Shown here piece by piece: positions 17,930 through 27,034 of a stretch of DNA of 64,000 nucleotides (position 1 is its first letter; every line of letters starts with the position of its first letter). The translations under genes were made by a program, and so were the position numbers. The notes beneath the pieces are model-generated. The model saw nothing but the letters and a program-made list of their open reading frames with translations, did no database searches and had not been told where the DNA came from. The DNA is from Methylomonas rivi (GTDB taxonomy: Bacteria > Pseudomonadota > Gammaproteobacteria > Methylococcales > Methylomonadaceae): assembly GCF_024505165.1 (NCBI RefSeq), contig NZ_JANIBK010000006.1, positions 1 to 64,000 of the forward strand. The letters run 5' to 3'.

Positions 17930-18442
17930 TTAGAAAAAACCGGAAACGGCCTGGTCTACACTCAGCATTTCCGATACCCCCAGCAAATCGGCGGCCTCCA
18001 TGAATTTTTCCGAAGGAAAATCGATGTTTACTTCTTTCCGCAGCTTAACAGCGGTCAACTTCAACACCAACAACAATTGCAGCGTCGCCGTATCGATTTG
18101 GCTGACGGCGGAGGCATCGATATCAATTTTGTTACAGCTATCCAGCATACACCGTAGTTGTTGGTGCAGTTGGGAGACCGTCTGAATATTTTGCAGCGGT
18201 TCCAATATAATCCGGCCCGTGGTTTCCGCATCGGCGGACGGCTGAAGGTCCGCGGCATTTAATGCCGCGCCGGGTTCGGTTTCAACTCCGGCGTCCGCCA
18301 TATCATCATCGAAAATAGCCGAATCATCCGGTAAAGCAGCGCTCAAGGGCGCCGAACGAGTGGGGGACTCCTCCTCTTCCGCCTCATGCATCCAGGCCAA
18401 GGGATCGTAACCGATCATGCTGTTTTCTTCTTGTTCCGCCAT
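17930..18442 (-). CDS. STAS-domain protein of the chemotaxis operon
   Basis: The chosen start is the ATG at 18442 (170 residues). It overlaps the parA stop by 1 nt and has an AGGATG ribosome-binding sequence, whereas a start 105 nt earlier would lie inside parA. The first 85 residues are acidic and probably disordered (MIGYDPLAWMHEAEEEE). The C-terminal part is a STAS fold with DASAVSQIDTATLQLLLVL, where Thr replaces the usual phosphorylatable Ser. Genes of this kind recur between parA and che genes in gammaproteobacteria. The exact role is unknown. Confidence 0.8.
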   Translation of the reverse strand: MAEQEENSMIGYDPLAWMHEAEEEESPTRSAPLSAALPDDSAIFDDDMADAGVETEPGAALNAADLQPSADAETTGRIILEPLQNIQTVSQLHQQLRCMLDSCNKIDIDASAVSQIDTATLQLLLVLKLTAVKLRKEVNIDFPSEKFMEAADLLGVSEMLSVDQAVSGFF

Positions 18443-19203
18443 TACATCATCCTGCCTGCTAAAAAGTCGCCAGCCAATGCTTCGAAGTCTTTCGCGGAAC
18501 GCCATCCCGGGCGGTATTCGAAAACGGTTTTGCCGAAGCTGGGGCATTCCGCCAAAGCCGCCGTTTCCCGAACAGGCGTTGCCAAAATCTGCTGTGGAAA
18601 ATATTTTTTCAGGGTACTCACCACATCCTTGGAGAGTCTGCGAGTGGGTATGTAACGCGACATCACGATTTGCAAACGGTACTTTTTATTTAAAACCGCC
18701 TCAAACTTTTTGATCGTACCCATTAAATGCGATAAGCCTTGCAACGCCAGATAATCGCTGGTCATCGGCACCAATAATTCTTCAGCGGCAAATAAGGCAT
18801 TCGCCACCAAAATACCGGAAGACGGCGGGCAGTCGATAAAGATCAAATCCCTGTCATCGGTTCCCGGCGCCAGGGCTTTACGCAATAAATCGCCCCTGTG
18901 GGAGCCACTCTCTCTCAACTGTTCGATTTCCTGCAAACGCGGCCCCGCCACTATTAAATTCAAATTTTCTCTGACTGGAATTTGCTGCTGTGTAAACGTC
19001 GCATGCCCCAACATGATCTCATCAATCCCAGTCTGCTGTTTGGACACAACACCCAGCGCCACGGCCAGATGACTTTGCGGATCGAAATCGATCACGGTGA
19101 TTTTTTTACCCATTCTGGCCAACGCATGGGCAAGATTGACTGTTGTCGTGGTTTTCCCCACCCCGCCTTTTTGGTTGAGTACGGCAACAATTCTGCTTGT
19201 CAT
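18442..19203 (-). CDS. ParA/MinD-type ATPase, probable positioning factor of the chemotaxis array
   Basis: The 253-residue protein has the deviant Walker A KGGVGKTTTTVNLA at residues 12-25, then VIDFDPQSHLAVALG and the Walker B-like DLIFIDCPPSSGILVANAL. It is a ParA/Soj-family ATPase. There is no parB or centromere-like repeat nearby, and the gene is embedded between cheW and a STAS gene. That argues for the ParC/PpfA type, which positions chemosensory arrays at the pole or midcell, rather than for chromosome partition. The start overlaps the cheW stop by 4 nt. Confidence 0.88.
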   Translation of the reverse strand: MTSRIVAVLNQKGGVGKTTTTVNLAHALARMGKKITVIDFDPQSHLAVALGVVSKQQTGIDEIMLGHATFTQQQIPVRENLNLIVAGPRLQEIEQLRESGSHRGDLLRKALAPGTDDRDLIFIDCPPSSGILVANALFAAEELLVPMTSDYLALQGLSHLMGTIKKFEAVLNKKYRLQIVMSRYIPTRRLSKDVVSTLKKYFPQQILATPVRETAALAECPSFGKTVFEYRPGWRSAKDFEALAGDFLAGRMM

Positions 19204-19709
19204 TTACTCTCTGCCGCCAAAGGCAAAACGGCGATATCCATGAACTCATCGGGGTTCAGCAACTTATCCACATCCAACAGCATGACCATATTTGTTTTAC
19301 CCACGTACATCCCCCTGATGTAGCGGGTATTAATTTTCGCACCCAGATTCGGCGAAGCTTTAATTTCATTTAAATCGATATCCAACACATCGGACACCGC
19401 ATCGGCCACGATACCCATCACCGTCGTACCGGTACTTTCGGTCTGAATACACATGACGATAACCACTGTCGTCGGCGTATATTCGATTTTTTCCATATTA
19501 AACCGCTCGCGCAGGTCGACGATAGGCACAATCGAACCGCGTAAATTTAAGGCGCCTTTCAAATATGCCGGTGTGTTCGGAATTTTTCTGATCGGCTCCC
19601 AGCCGCGGATTTCCTGTACTTTCAAAATTTCAATGCCATACGCTTCACCCGCCAGCTCAAAAGTCAGAAATTGTTCGCTCCGTGCGTCGGACTTCGCTTC
19701 GGCTGTCAT
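19200..19709 (-). CDS. cheW: chemotaxis coupling protein CheW (second copy)
   Basis: The 169-residue CheW links CheA to chemoreceptors. Marks: FLTFELAGEAYGIEILKVQE, WEPIRKIPNTPAYLKGALNL and RGSIVPIVDLRERF, all at the expected places. It differs clearly from the other CheW encoded at 22126, so the array may use two couplers. It is followed directly by parA with a 4-nt overlap. Confidence 0.93.
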   Translation of the reverse strand: MTAEAKSDARSEQFLTFELAGEAYGIEILKVQEIRGWEPIRKIPNTPAYLKGALNLRGSIVPIVDLRERFNMEKIEYTPTTVVIVMCIQTESTGTTVMGIVADAVSDVLDIDLNEIKASPNLGAKINTRYIRGMYVGKTNMVMLLDVDKLLNPDEFMDIAVLPLAAESK

Positions 19710-19749
19710 GTCGGCATTTCCATAGGGCGGTGTAATAAGTCAAGTATCA

Positions 19750-22083
19750 TCAAAAATCCAGCCATTCCTCGTCACTGGCCGGGCTTTTGTAGGCAGGCTG
19801 CCGGGGTGCCGGCGCCGCATTTGCCTTGGCCATTGTAACCGATGCCTTTTCGCGCGCCGGACGGCCCGCGGTATTTCGGTCATTGCCGTTTTCCAATTTA
19901 AAAAACGACAACAATTCAACCATGTTGGTGGACAAGTCGCTCATCGACACGCTGGCGGCGGACGCTTGTTCGGCCAAGGCGGCGTTCTGCTGGGTGATTT
20001 CGTCCATTTGCGCGACGGCCTGATTGACCTGGGCAATGCCGGCCGATTGTTCGACGCTGGCATTGGCAATTTCGGCCACGATATCGCCGACTTTTTTCAC
20101 GCCGGAGACAATTTCGGTCAACGACGCCCCGGTTTGGTTAACAAACTCGCTGCCCGCCCGCACTTTCTGCACGCTGCTTTGAATCAATTCCTTGCTTTCC
20201 TTGGCCGCCGTGGCACTGCGCTGGGCCAGATTTCTGACCTCGGTAGCCACCACGGAAAAGCCGCGGCCTTGCTCGCCGGCTCTCGCGGCCTCCACCGATG
20301 CGTTCAAGGCCAGCAAATTGGTCTGGAACGCAATTTCATCGATCACGCCGATAATGTCGGCAATTTTGTTGCTGCTTTCATTGATTTCCTGCATAGCGGC
20401 GACGGCGGCGGCCACAACGCTACCGCCCTTTTCCGCCAGTTCGCGCGCGTTACCGGCTACTAAATTGGCCTGCTGGGCATTGTCGGCGTTATTTTTGACC
20501 GTACTGGTCAGCTCTTCCATACTTGCGGCGGTTTGTTCCAGATTAGCCGCCTGCTGTTCGGCCCGCTGCGACAGGTTATTGTTGCCGCTGGCTATTTCTT
20601 GCGATGAATTGTTAATGAAGCGGGCGGACTCGTTGACCTGACCGAAAATTTCGCTCAATTTATCGATAGTGGAGTTGATATCGTTTTTGCAGTTGAGATA
20701 AACGCCTTGATAATCGCGGGTAATCCGGTTGGTCAAGTCGCCTTCGGACATGCTTTCCATGGTGCTGCCGATGTCCTGGAATACCCGTTCGATGACGTCG
20801 GTAAGCTCGTTGATGCCTTCGCTCAACTTGGCGAAAAAACCTTGTTTGCCGGCCAGGGACAAGCGTTTATCCAAGCGGCCGACTTTGACGCTTTCGACAA
20901 TTTCCTCGATTTCATGCTCGACTTTCACTTCACCTGTTCTATCCAGCCATTCGACTACGACACCGATCCGTTCGCCTTCGTCGTTTCTGACGGGGTTGGC
21001 GACAATATTCATGTGCCGGCCGCCAATCTCCAGCGCCGAACTAAAGGTTGTATTCAACGCGCCCAATAATCCGCGCTGATGCGCCGGATTTTTATGGAAC
21101 TGGTCGATATTGGCCCCCATCAACTTATTCGCGTCGAAATTGGGCAGTTGGGTGCGAATATCGGCTTCCGCGTTTTGGAACATTCCTAATACGGTGTTAT
21201 TCATATAAATGATGTCGAGATCGTTATTCGCCACCATCACGCAGGACTGCACATTATCCAGAGCCTGTTTAATCCGGGTGGCTTCGGCCGCCACCTGCTT
21301 GGTATAGGCCATATCCGCATTCAATTTGACTTGCATGCCGTATAAAGCCCGGTTGAAATCGCCTAATTCGTCGCCGCGATCAAGATCGATTTTGTTTCTG
21401 AACTCTTCATCGGCCAGACGGTAACAAGTTTTGGCGGAATCTTCCATGCTGCCGACAATACTGCTGATCAGCCCGAACCCCAACAAAGTCCCAAGAAGTA
21501 ATAATGCCGAACAGACAGACAACTCCAGCCATTGCTGCTGCTGATAATGCGAAAAAATAGCCCCCAGTATCGGCAATAGAAATAAAGCATACACGAGCCC
21601 GGCCTTTTTCCACAGCCCCATGCCTGTAAGCGTTTGCCACGAGGCCGCCAAGCCGGTCGGCCGCATGGCGGCTTTGTTGGCATTCAATTTTTCGTATAAA
21701 GCCTCGGCTTGCAATATCTGTTCGCGTGACGGCGCGTAGCGGACGGACAAATATTCATGCAACTTCCCACTTTTATAAACCGGGGTGACGTTGGCTTCCA
21801 CCCAATAATAATCGCCGGACTTAGTCCGATTTTTTACGAGAGCCGTCCAGGGTTTACCGTTTTTCAGGCATTGCCATAAATCGGCAAATGCGGCGGGCGG
21901 CATATCGGGATGGCGAACCACATTGTGATTGGCGCCAATCAACTCATCCTTGCTGAATCCGCTGATGTCGATAAAAGCATCATTGGCATAGGTAATGATG
22001 CCTTTTAAATTGGTGCGCGTAACCAGGATGGTGCCCGGCTTCATTATCACTTCATGATCAGTCACAGGGTGATTGATTTTCAT
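19750..22083 (-). CDS. PAS-containing methyl-accepting chemotaxis protein (Aer-like)
   Basis: The 777-residue chemoreceptor has an N-terminal PAS domain (residues about 15-115; [32 protein letters not shown]) of the Aer type. Two membrane segments (about 162-210) with almost no periplasmic loop follow, then a second PAS-like module ([15 protein letters not shown]), a HAMP-like segment and a complete signalling domain ([17 protein letters not shown]). The C-terminal EEWLDF fits the xWxxF pentapeptide that tethers CheR. An Aer-like redox or energy-taxis role is inferred from architecture; the cofactor is not proven. Confidence 0.92.
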   Translation of the reverse strand: MKINHPVTDHEVIMKPGTILVTRTNLKGIITYANDAFIDISGFSKDELIGANHNVVRHPDMPPAAFADLWQCLKNGKPWTALVKNRTKSGDYYWVEANVTPVYKSGKLHEYLSVRYAPSREQILQAEALYEKLNANKAAMRPTGLAASWQTLTGMGLWKKAGLVYALFLLPILGAIFSHYQQQQWLELSVCSALLLLGTLLGFGLISSIVGSMEDSAKTCYRLADEEFRNKIDLDRGDELGDFNRALYGMQVKLNADMAYTKQVAAEATRIKQALDNVQSCVMVANNDLDIIYMNNTVLGMFQNAEADIRTQLPNFDANKLMGANIDQFHKNPAHQRGLLGALNTTFSSALEIGGRHMNIVANPVRNDEGERIGVVVEWLDRTGEVKVEHEIEEIVESVKVGRLDKRLSLAGKQGFFAKLSEGINELTDVIERVFQDIGSTMESMSEGDLTNRITRDYQGVYLNCKNDINSTIDKLSEIFGQVNESARFINNSSQEIASGNNNLSQRAEQQAANLEQTAASMEELTSTVKNNADNAQQANLVAGNARELAEKGGSVVAAAVAAMQEINESSNKIADIIGVIDEIAFQTNLLALNASVEAARAGEQGRGFSVVATEVRNLAQRSATAAKESKELIQSSVQKVRAGSEFVNQTGASLTEIVSGVKKVGDIVAEIANASVEQSAGIAQVNQAVAQMDEITQQNAALAEQASAASVSMSDLSTNMVELLSFFKLENGNDRNTAGRPAREKASVTMAKANAAPAPRQPAYKSPASDEEWLDF

Positions 22084-22125
22084 TGCAAATTCTCCGTTAA
22101 TCCCCAGCCAAACAGTTCATTTTTT

Positions 22126-22659
22126 TTAAACTTCATCGTCATCGTTTATGCCCATGTGGGTATCCACGCCATCCAGTTTCAATAATTTGTCGACATCCAG
22201 CAACATCACCATGCGCTGATTGACGGAAACCAGACCATTTATAAATTCGGTGCTCACTTTCGCCCCAAAATTCGGCGAACTCTGGATGCTCTTTTTTTCC
22301 ACATCGATCACATCGGACACCGCATCCACCACCACGCCCATAACCCGGGTCTTTTCGCCGACTTTAGCCTGGAGTACCACGACGACGGTCAGCGGCGTAT
22401 ATTGGCTATGCCCCAGGTCGAAACGCTCTCTCAGGTCAATAATAGGCACAATGGCGCCCCGTAAATTAACCACGCCCTTTTCATAAGCCGGCACATTGGG
22501 AATGCGGGATACCGGCTCCCAACTGCGAATCTCCTGTACCCGCAGAATATCCACGCCGTATTCTTCCTTGCCCAAAGTAAAGCTCAAAAATTGAGCCAGC
22601 TCCGCTTGAGATTTTTTTTCCTGCCGCTCGGCCGGTTGGTTTGCGTCTGTTTGCGACAT
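22126..22659 (-). CDS. cheW: chemotaxis coupling protein CheW (first copy)
   Basis: The 177-residue CheW contains FLSFTLGKEEYGVDILRVQE, WEPVSRIPNVPAYEKGVVNL and RGAIVPIIDLRERFDLG. It lies 11 bp after cheA and before the PAS-MCP gene. A charged N-terminal leader of about 22 residues precedes the CheW fold, and the tail is acidic (GINDDDEV). Confidence 0.94.
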   Translation of the reverse strand: MSQTDANQPAERQEKKSQAELAQFLSFTLGKEEYGVDILRVQEIRSWEPVSRIPNVPAYEKGVVNLRGAIVPIIDLRERFDLGHSQYTPLTVVVVLQAKVGEKTRVMGVVVDAVSDVIDVEKKSIQSSPNFGAKVSTEFINGLVSVNQRMVMLLDVDKLLKLDGVDTHMGINDDDEV

Positions 22660-22670
22660 GTTACCCGTCT

Positions 22671-24719
22671 TTATTGGTTGGCCAAGCGCACCAGGCCTGG
22701 AATATCAAGAATTAACGCCACCGAACCGTCGCCCAAAATAGTGGCCCCCGACACGCCTTCCACGCGGCGATAATTGGCTTCCAACGATTTAATCACCACT
22801 TGCTGCTGGCCGAGCAGGTCGTCCACGAATAAACCGCACCTCACGCCCTGCCCTTCCACGACCACCAACAAACCTTCCGTCAGTTTAGTGTGCTTGGCGG
22901 AAACCACGTTAAAAATTTCATGCATCCGGATGATCGGCAAATATTGGCCGCGCAACAGGAAGGTTTCGCCCTTGCCCACGACCCGGTTGAGTCTGTCTTC
23001 CTTGATGTTCAGCGATTCGATGATGCTGCCCAAGGGCACGATATAGGTTTCATCGCCCACCGCAATCGACTGACCGTCCAAAATAGCCAGCGTCAGAGGC
23101 AAATGGATGGAAATGGTAGAACCTTTGCCCAGGGTAGAAATTATTTCAATATTACCGCCCAGTGCCTGAATATTCCGCCGCACCACATCCATGCCGACAC
23201 CGCGTCCGGAAATATCGGTGAGTTTTTCGGCCGTGGAAAAGCCCGGCATAAAAATCAATTCGTAGGTCTGTTTGTCGGTTAAAACGGCATCCGGCTCTAT
23301 CAAACCCTTTTCGACGGCTTTGGCCCGCAGCTTGTCTTTATCCAAGCCTTTACCGTCGTCGCTGACTTCAATGACAATGTTGCCGCCGCGGTGGTACGCT
23401 TCCAGCGTCACCGTGCCGGTTTCCGTCTTCCCGGCCGCCAGCCGCACATCCGGCATTTCGATGCCGTGATCCAGACTATTTCTGACCAAGTGCACCAAGG
23501 GATCGCTGAGCAATTCCACCACGGTTTTATCGACCTCGGTATGCTCGCCCACCAGTTTTAACTCGATTTTTTTACCCAACTTGCTGCTGATATCGTGCGC
23601 CAACCTGGGAAAACGGCTGAACACAAAGCTGATAGGCAGCATGCGAATATTCATCACGCTTTCTTGCAGTTCGCGCGTATGCCGCTCGAGTTGGGACAAG
23701 CCGTTTTTCAATTGGTCCAGTTTACCGAGTTCGAAATGCTCGCCGATTAAACTCAGCATGGATTGGGTAATCACCAACTCCCCCACCATATTGATCAACG
23801 TGTCGATTTTGCCGGTATCCACCCGAATGGAACTGGAACCTTTCGCCGCCGCTTTCGGCTCATCGCCTTTAGGTTCTTTCGATCTCGCGGCGGTTTGTTC
23901 CGGCTTGACCGGCACGGCGGGGACGGCATCGGGAACGATATGCTCCGATACGCCAAACGCCGCCTGCCTATCGAAAGCAGACGCCGAACTAAACACCGCC
24001 TGCTTGGCCAAGTCGCAATCGTCTTCGACCCAATCGAAAATTTCATCGATTTCGCTAACCGGCACATTGCCGTCCAGTTCCAGCTTCCAGGAAAGATGGC
24101 ACTCTTCCGGATCCAAATCGTAAAGATCGGGCACGCCTTGCAAATCCGCCGTGACGCGCAAATGACCCAAGGTCAACAATTCTCTAAACATCCGCACCGG
24201 TTCATTGCCTGTTTTCAGCAGATGCGGATGCGGACTGAACGCAATCGCCCAGCCGGAAATTTGCTCTTCCGCGCCAGCGGCTGCGGAGGCCTTTTGCGGC
24301 TGGCTTAATCCAACGCCATCCGCGGGGGAATGATTGTTCAATTCGCTATCTAAAGACCGTTTATGCGCACCGACACTTTCCCCGTCGATTTCCGCGCCAT
24401 CCCGAATAGCCCGCAACATCTCGCGTAAACAATCCACCGAACCCAACAGTACGTTAACGGCAGGCTGGGTTACCCGTCTGCGGCCATCCCGCATTTCGTC
24501 CAGCAAGGTTTCCATGACGTGGGTAAAATCGGACACGGCCGTAAAGCCGAATGTGCCGCTACCGCCCTTAATCGAATGAGCGGCGCGGAAGATAGTGTTA
24601 ATCTCATCGACATTCACGTCACCCATGTCAAGATTAAGCAATCCTGATTCCATGGCATCCAGGCCCTCGAAGCTTTCCTCGAAGAACACCTGATGAAATT
24701 GCGCCATATCGATAGACAT
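22671..24719 (-). CDS. cheA: chemotaxis histidine kinase CheA
   Basis: The 682-residue CheA has an HPt (P1) domain with phosphorylated His48 (RAAHSIKGGSGTFGF). A second globular domain around residues 155-250 (WAIAFSPHPHLLKTGNEP) is followed by the dimerisation helices (DTLINMVGELVITQSML). The ATP domain has N-box HLVRNSLDHGIE, then SDDGKGLD and GRGVGMDVVRRNI, and a CheW-like P5 domain ends the protein. It phosphorylates CheY and CheB. It is the second gene of the operon, 30 bp after cheY. No receiver is fused to it. Confidence 0.95.
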   Translation of the reverse strand: MSIDMAQFHQVFFEESFEGLDAMESGLLNLDMGDVNVDEINTIFRAAHSIKGGSGTFGFTAVSDFTHVMETLLDEMRDGRRRVTQPAVNVLLGSVDCLREMLRAIRDGAEIDGESVGAHKRSLDSELNNHSPADGVGLSQPQKASAAAGAEEQISGWAIAFSPHPHLLKTGNEPVRMFRELLTLGHLRVTADLQGVPDLYDLDPEECHLSWKLELDGNVPVSEIDEIFDWVEDDCDLAKQAVFSSASAFDRQAAFGVSEHIVPDAVPAVPVKPEQTAARSKEPKGDEPKAAAKGSSSIRVDTGKIDTLINMVGELVITQSMLSLIGEHFELGKLDQLKNGLSQLERHTRELQESVMNIRMLPISFVFSRFPRLAHDISSKLGKKIELKLVGEHTEVDKTVVELLSDPLVHLVRNSLDHGIEMPDVRLAAGKTETGTVTLEAYHRGGNIVIEVSDDGKGLDKDKLRAKAVEKGLIEPDAVLTDKQTYELIFMPGFSTAEKLTDISGRGVGMDVVRRNIQALGGNIEIISTLGKGSTISIHLPLTLAILDGQSIAVGDETYIVPLGSIIESLNIKEDRLNRVVGKGETFLLRGQYLPIIRMHEIFNVVSAKHTKLTEGLLVVVEGQGVRCGLFVDDLLGQQQVVIKSLEANYRRVEGVSGATILGDGSVALILDIPGLVRLANQ

Positions 24720-24749
24720 AATTTTATCCGCTCGGAGATTGCCGGGCTG

Positions 24750-25112
24750 TTAACCCAACACTTTTTTGATGGTTTTAAGCAATTGATCGGGATTAAACGG
24801 TTTTACGATCCAACCCGTCGCTCCCGCCTCTTTGCCCTGCTGCTTCTTGTCCATGCCGGACTCGGTGGTCAGCATCAGCATCGGCGTAAATTTATAGTTC
24901 GGTAAAGCCCTTAAATCCTTAATCAAACTAATGCCGTCCTTATTGGGCATATTGACGTCTGTCACAACGCAATCGAACGCTTGCGATTTGGCTTTATTCA
25001 AAGCATCCAGACCGTCGACCGCTTCCACAACCGTGTAACCCGCCCCTTTCAGGGTAAAGGAAACCATTTGTCGCATGGATGCGGAATCATCGACTGCAAG
25101 TATTGTCGCCAC
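24750..25112 (-). CDS. cheY: chemotaxis response regulator CheY
   Basis: The 120-residue single receiver has ILAVDDSASMRQMV, the phosphoacceptor in VVTDVNMPNKDG, Thr in MLTTES and Lys in IVKPFNPDQL. The start codon is GTG at 25112 with AGGAG seven bases upstream. It is the first gene of the minus-strand che operon, so the operon promoter should lie in 25113-25577. I could not pick out a convincing flagellar sigma-28 promoter there. Confidence 0.95.
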   Translation of the reverse strand: MATILAVDDSASMRQMVSFTLKGAGYTVVEAVDGLDALNKAKSQAFDCVVTDVNMPNKDGISLIKDLRALPNYKFTPMLMLTTESGMDKKQQGKEAGATGWIVKPFNPDQLLKTIKKVLG

Positions 25113-25577
25113 TGTTTAACTCCTAGAACTGTTGAAAAGTAAGCATATCTAAACCCAAAAAAACCCAATTAACAATCACTGCGTCAAAAAACCGAAGCAA
25201 ACCTTGAAAGGCGGCAACCGTAACCGGCACTGTATTCGGACATTCTAATGGGAATTAAAACCGAAACAACGGCTAAGCCTGTTTATGCGAACTGTTTAAC
25301 AGACACAACAAACGAATACAGACTACCGGCAATCCACCCAAAATCAACAAATTTTAAAATTTCAGGTTCCTACAAATGCAGCATAATCAACCGATAATTA
25401 AATCTTGATCTATTATTAGCGGAACAAAATTTAGCCGGAATGCCGCGTTTCACATATCCGATCGGCCCGAACCTAACAAACAAAATATTGTGATTCGTTT
25501 AACAGATAAAACAATGCTTTATGATAGCCTTCCTAACCATAGGCAATATCCTCCGAACACCTTAAACAGAGGCAACC
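25113..25577. other. divergent intergenic region between che and pil operons
   Basis: This AT-rich 465-bp gap separates the leftward che operon from the rightward pilus operon. It should hold both promoters. I see no gene, RNA or strong hairpin in it. The only fair promoter candidate is a sigma-70-like pair on the plus strand near 25499-25525. The sequence ACCGATAA near 25392 resembles a sigma-28 -10 box, but no TAAA box lies at the required distance. Confidence 0.6.
25499..25525 (+). promoter_or_regulatory. possible sigma-70 promoter of the minor pilin operon
   Basis: TTAACA at 25499-25504 and TATGAT at 25520-25525 each differ from consensus at one base. The spacing of 15 bp is shorter than the preferred 17, so this is a weak call. 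It lies about 50 bp upstream of the fimT start. Confidence 0.3.
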
Positions 25578-26153
25578 ATGTGCAGTAAACCTGTCGAAAG
25601 TTTAGGTTTCACCCTGATCGAACTCATGGTAACGATAGCGATTGCGGCTATTTTGCTGGGCGTTGCTATACCTAGTTTTACTTCGGTCATCATCGGAAGC
25701 CGTTTGACAGCCAATACCAACGAATTCATAACTTCGCTGAATTTAGCCAGAAGCGAGGCCATCAAGCGCGGCCAGCATGTGGTGGTAAAAAAAACCGCTA
25801 CGAATTGGGAAGACGGCTGGCAAGTGTTTGTAGACATAGACCGCTCCACGAACGCCAAGGAAAACGTACTCGATGCCGGCACGGATATCGAGTTGAGAGT
25901 GTATCCGGCATTACCCACCAATATTACCCTGCGCGGTAACAACAACGTCGTTAATTTCATCCGTTACCAGCCCAACGGCACCAGCAATCAGCCGGGCAGT
26001 TTTGCCATGTGCAATGCCGGCTCGGTAACTGGGGCCAAGCTAATGATAGTCAACGCTGTCGGCCGGGTTCGCATGGCATCGGATGCCGACGATGACGGAA
26101 TCCCCGAAAAGGAAGATGGCAATGAAATTACCTCTTGCACCTCAGGTTTTTGA
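25578..26153 (+). CDS. fimT: minor pseudopilin FimT/GspH type
   Basis: The 191-residue pseudopilin has a short leader MCSKPVESLG and the class III cleavage site G/FTLIELMVTIAIAAILLG. The mature protein would begin with Phe and have Glu at position 5. The GspH/FimT-like C-domain (about residues 45-185) includes the N-terminal helix motif SLNLARSEAIKRGQHVVVKK, typical for FimT/FimU. It primes type IV pilus assembly together with PilV, PilW, PilX and PilE. It opens the operon and is followed by pilV after 3 bp. Confidence 0.92.
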   Translation: MCSKPVESLGFTLIELMVTIAIAAILLGVAIPSFTSVIIGSRLTANTNEFITSLNLARSEAIKRGQHVVVKKTATNWEDGWQVFVDIDRSTNAKENVLDAGTDIELRVYPALPTNITLRGNNNVVNFIRYQPNGTSNQPGSFAMCNAGSVTGAKLMIVNAVGRVRMASDADDDGIPEKEDGNEITSCTSGF

Positions 26154-26156
26154 TAT

Positions 26157-26603
26157 ATGAAAACGCATAAAGGCTTTACGCTAATCGAAGTGTTGGTTGC
26201 CGTAATCATATTGGCGATCGGCCTGTTGGGTTTGGCGGGCATTCAGACTGTCGGCCTAAAAAATAATCAAAGCGCTTATACGCGCAGCCAGGCAACTCAG
26301 TTAGCTTACGATATTGCCGACAGAATGCGGGCCAACGTCGCTGGCGTTACCACCTACACGACAACCGATCCTCCGGACGCCGCCGAAACGGCTGCGTGCT
26401 CAACCGCCACCGGCTGCACACCCGCCCAAATGGCGGAAACAGACCTATTTCAATGGAACGCCACTTTAACGGATGTTTTACCTGGCGGTTCCGGCACCAT
26501 CGCAGTTGCCGGAAACGTCTTTACTATAACTATTACCTGGGATGACGACCATGACGGCGATAATTCCAACAATCCCAGTTTTCAAACCAGCTTTCGACTA
26601 TGA
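26157..26603 (+). CDS. pilV: type IV pilus minor pilin PilV
   Basis: The 148-residue prepilin has leader MKTHKG and the site G/FTLIEVLVAVIILAIGLLG, then GIQTVGLKNNQSAYTRSQAT and YDIADRMRAN. The last two are characteristic of PilV. Its stop overlaps the start of the HEPN gene by 4 nt (ATGA), so the foreign-looking HEPN gene is coupled to pilV translation. Confidence 0.92.
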   Translation: MKTHKGFTLIEVLVAVIILAIGLLGLAGIQTVGLKNNQSAYTRSQATQLAYDIADRMRANVAGVTTYTTTDPPDAAETAACSTATGCTPAQMAETDLFQWNATLTDVLPGGSGTIAVAGNVFTITITWDDDHDGDNSNNPSFQTSFRL

Positions 26604-27034
26604 ATACGCCGGCCTTGCATAACATTGCGACCACGCCCGGTAACCAATATGCTTGGTTGCGCCAAAGTCTCAATGTTCAGGAAATGGCCCTGATTTTATT
26701 TGGCGCCAAAAAATGGGATGGCGCTTGTTACCACACTCAGCAAGCCTGCGAAAAAGCTTTGAAGTTCGTACTCAGCTCGGCGGGTGTTGCCTTTAGACAT
26801 ACCCATTCCGTGCATGAATTGGCAAAAGATTGTAATAAGACATTAACGCAGAAGTTGTTTGACGATGAACTAATCGACCATTTCAAAGAGCTGAGCCAAT
26901 ACACAACCATTGCTCGCTATCCGTCCTCATCGAGCGCACCTGTCGATCTCATTACGGAAAGACAGGCGCTGACCGCCATGCACACTGTCAATGAAACTTT
27001 GCTAATTTTGGAAAAACTCTATGCAACTCAATAG
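26600..27034 (+). CDS. HEPN-domain protein inserted in the pilus operon
   Basis: The 144-residue all-helical protein is of the HEPN family (PF05168-like): ILFGAKKWDGACYHTQQACE then KALKFVLSSAGV and RHTHSVHELAKDC. The C-terminal half has YTTIARYPS, the ARYP variant of the family. The RX4-6H RNase motif of HepT-type toxins is not visible. HEPN proteins are usually paired with a minimal nucleotidyltransferase (MNT), and here an MNT domain follows with a 14-nt overlap. The pair lies between pilV and pilW, where no such genes normally sit. Whether it is a toxin-antitoxin pair or a nucleotide-transfer module cannot be decided by eye. Confidence 0.82.
   Translation: MNTPALHNIATTPGNQYAWLRQSLNVQEMALILFGAKKWDGACYHTQQACEKALKFVLSSAGVAFRHTHSVHELAKDCNKTLTQKLFDDELIDHFKELSQYTTIARYPSSSSAPVDLITERQALTAMHTVNETLLILEKLYATQ

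Noticed and set aside
18443-18547. Longer STAS protein starting at 18547
   Set aside because: It would lie 105 nt inside parA; the ATG at 18442 has a ribosome-binding site and the usual overlap.
18442-19203. ParA as a plasmid or chromosome partition gene
   Set aside because: No parB, no centromere-like repeats, and it is coupled to cheW and a STAS gene.
25200-25260. Possible sigma-54 promoter (GGCAC element) upstream of the pilus genes
   Set aside because: The needed GC at -12 with correct spacing is absent.
25380-25410. Possible sigma-28 (flagellar) promoter near ACCGATAA
   Set aside because: No TAAA -35 box at 14-16 bp; the nearest is about 31 bp away, and the strand points to the pil operon, not the che operon.
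26600-27034. HEPN protein as a canonical HepT RNase toxin
   Set aside because: The RX4-6H motif is not visible; only the ARYP variant is seen, so I keep the general HEPN name.
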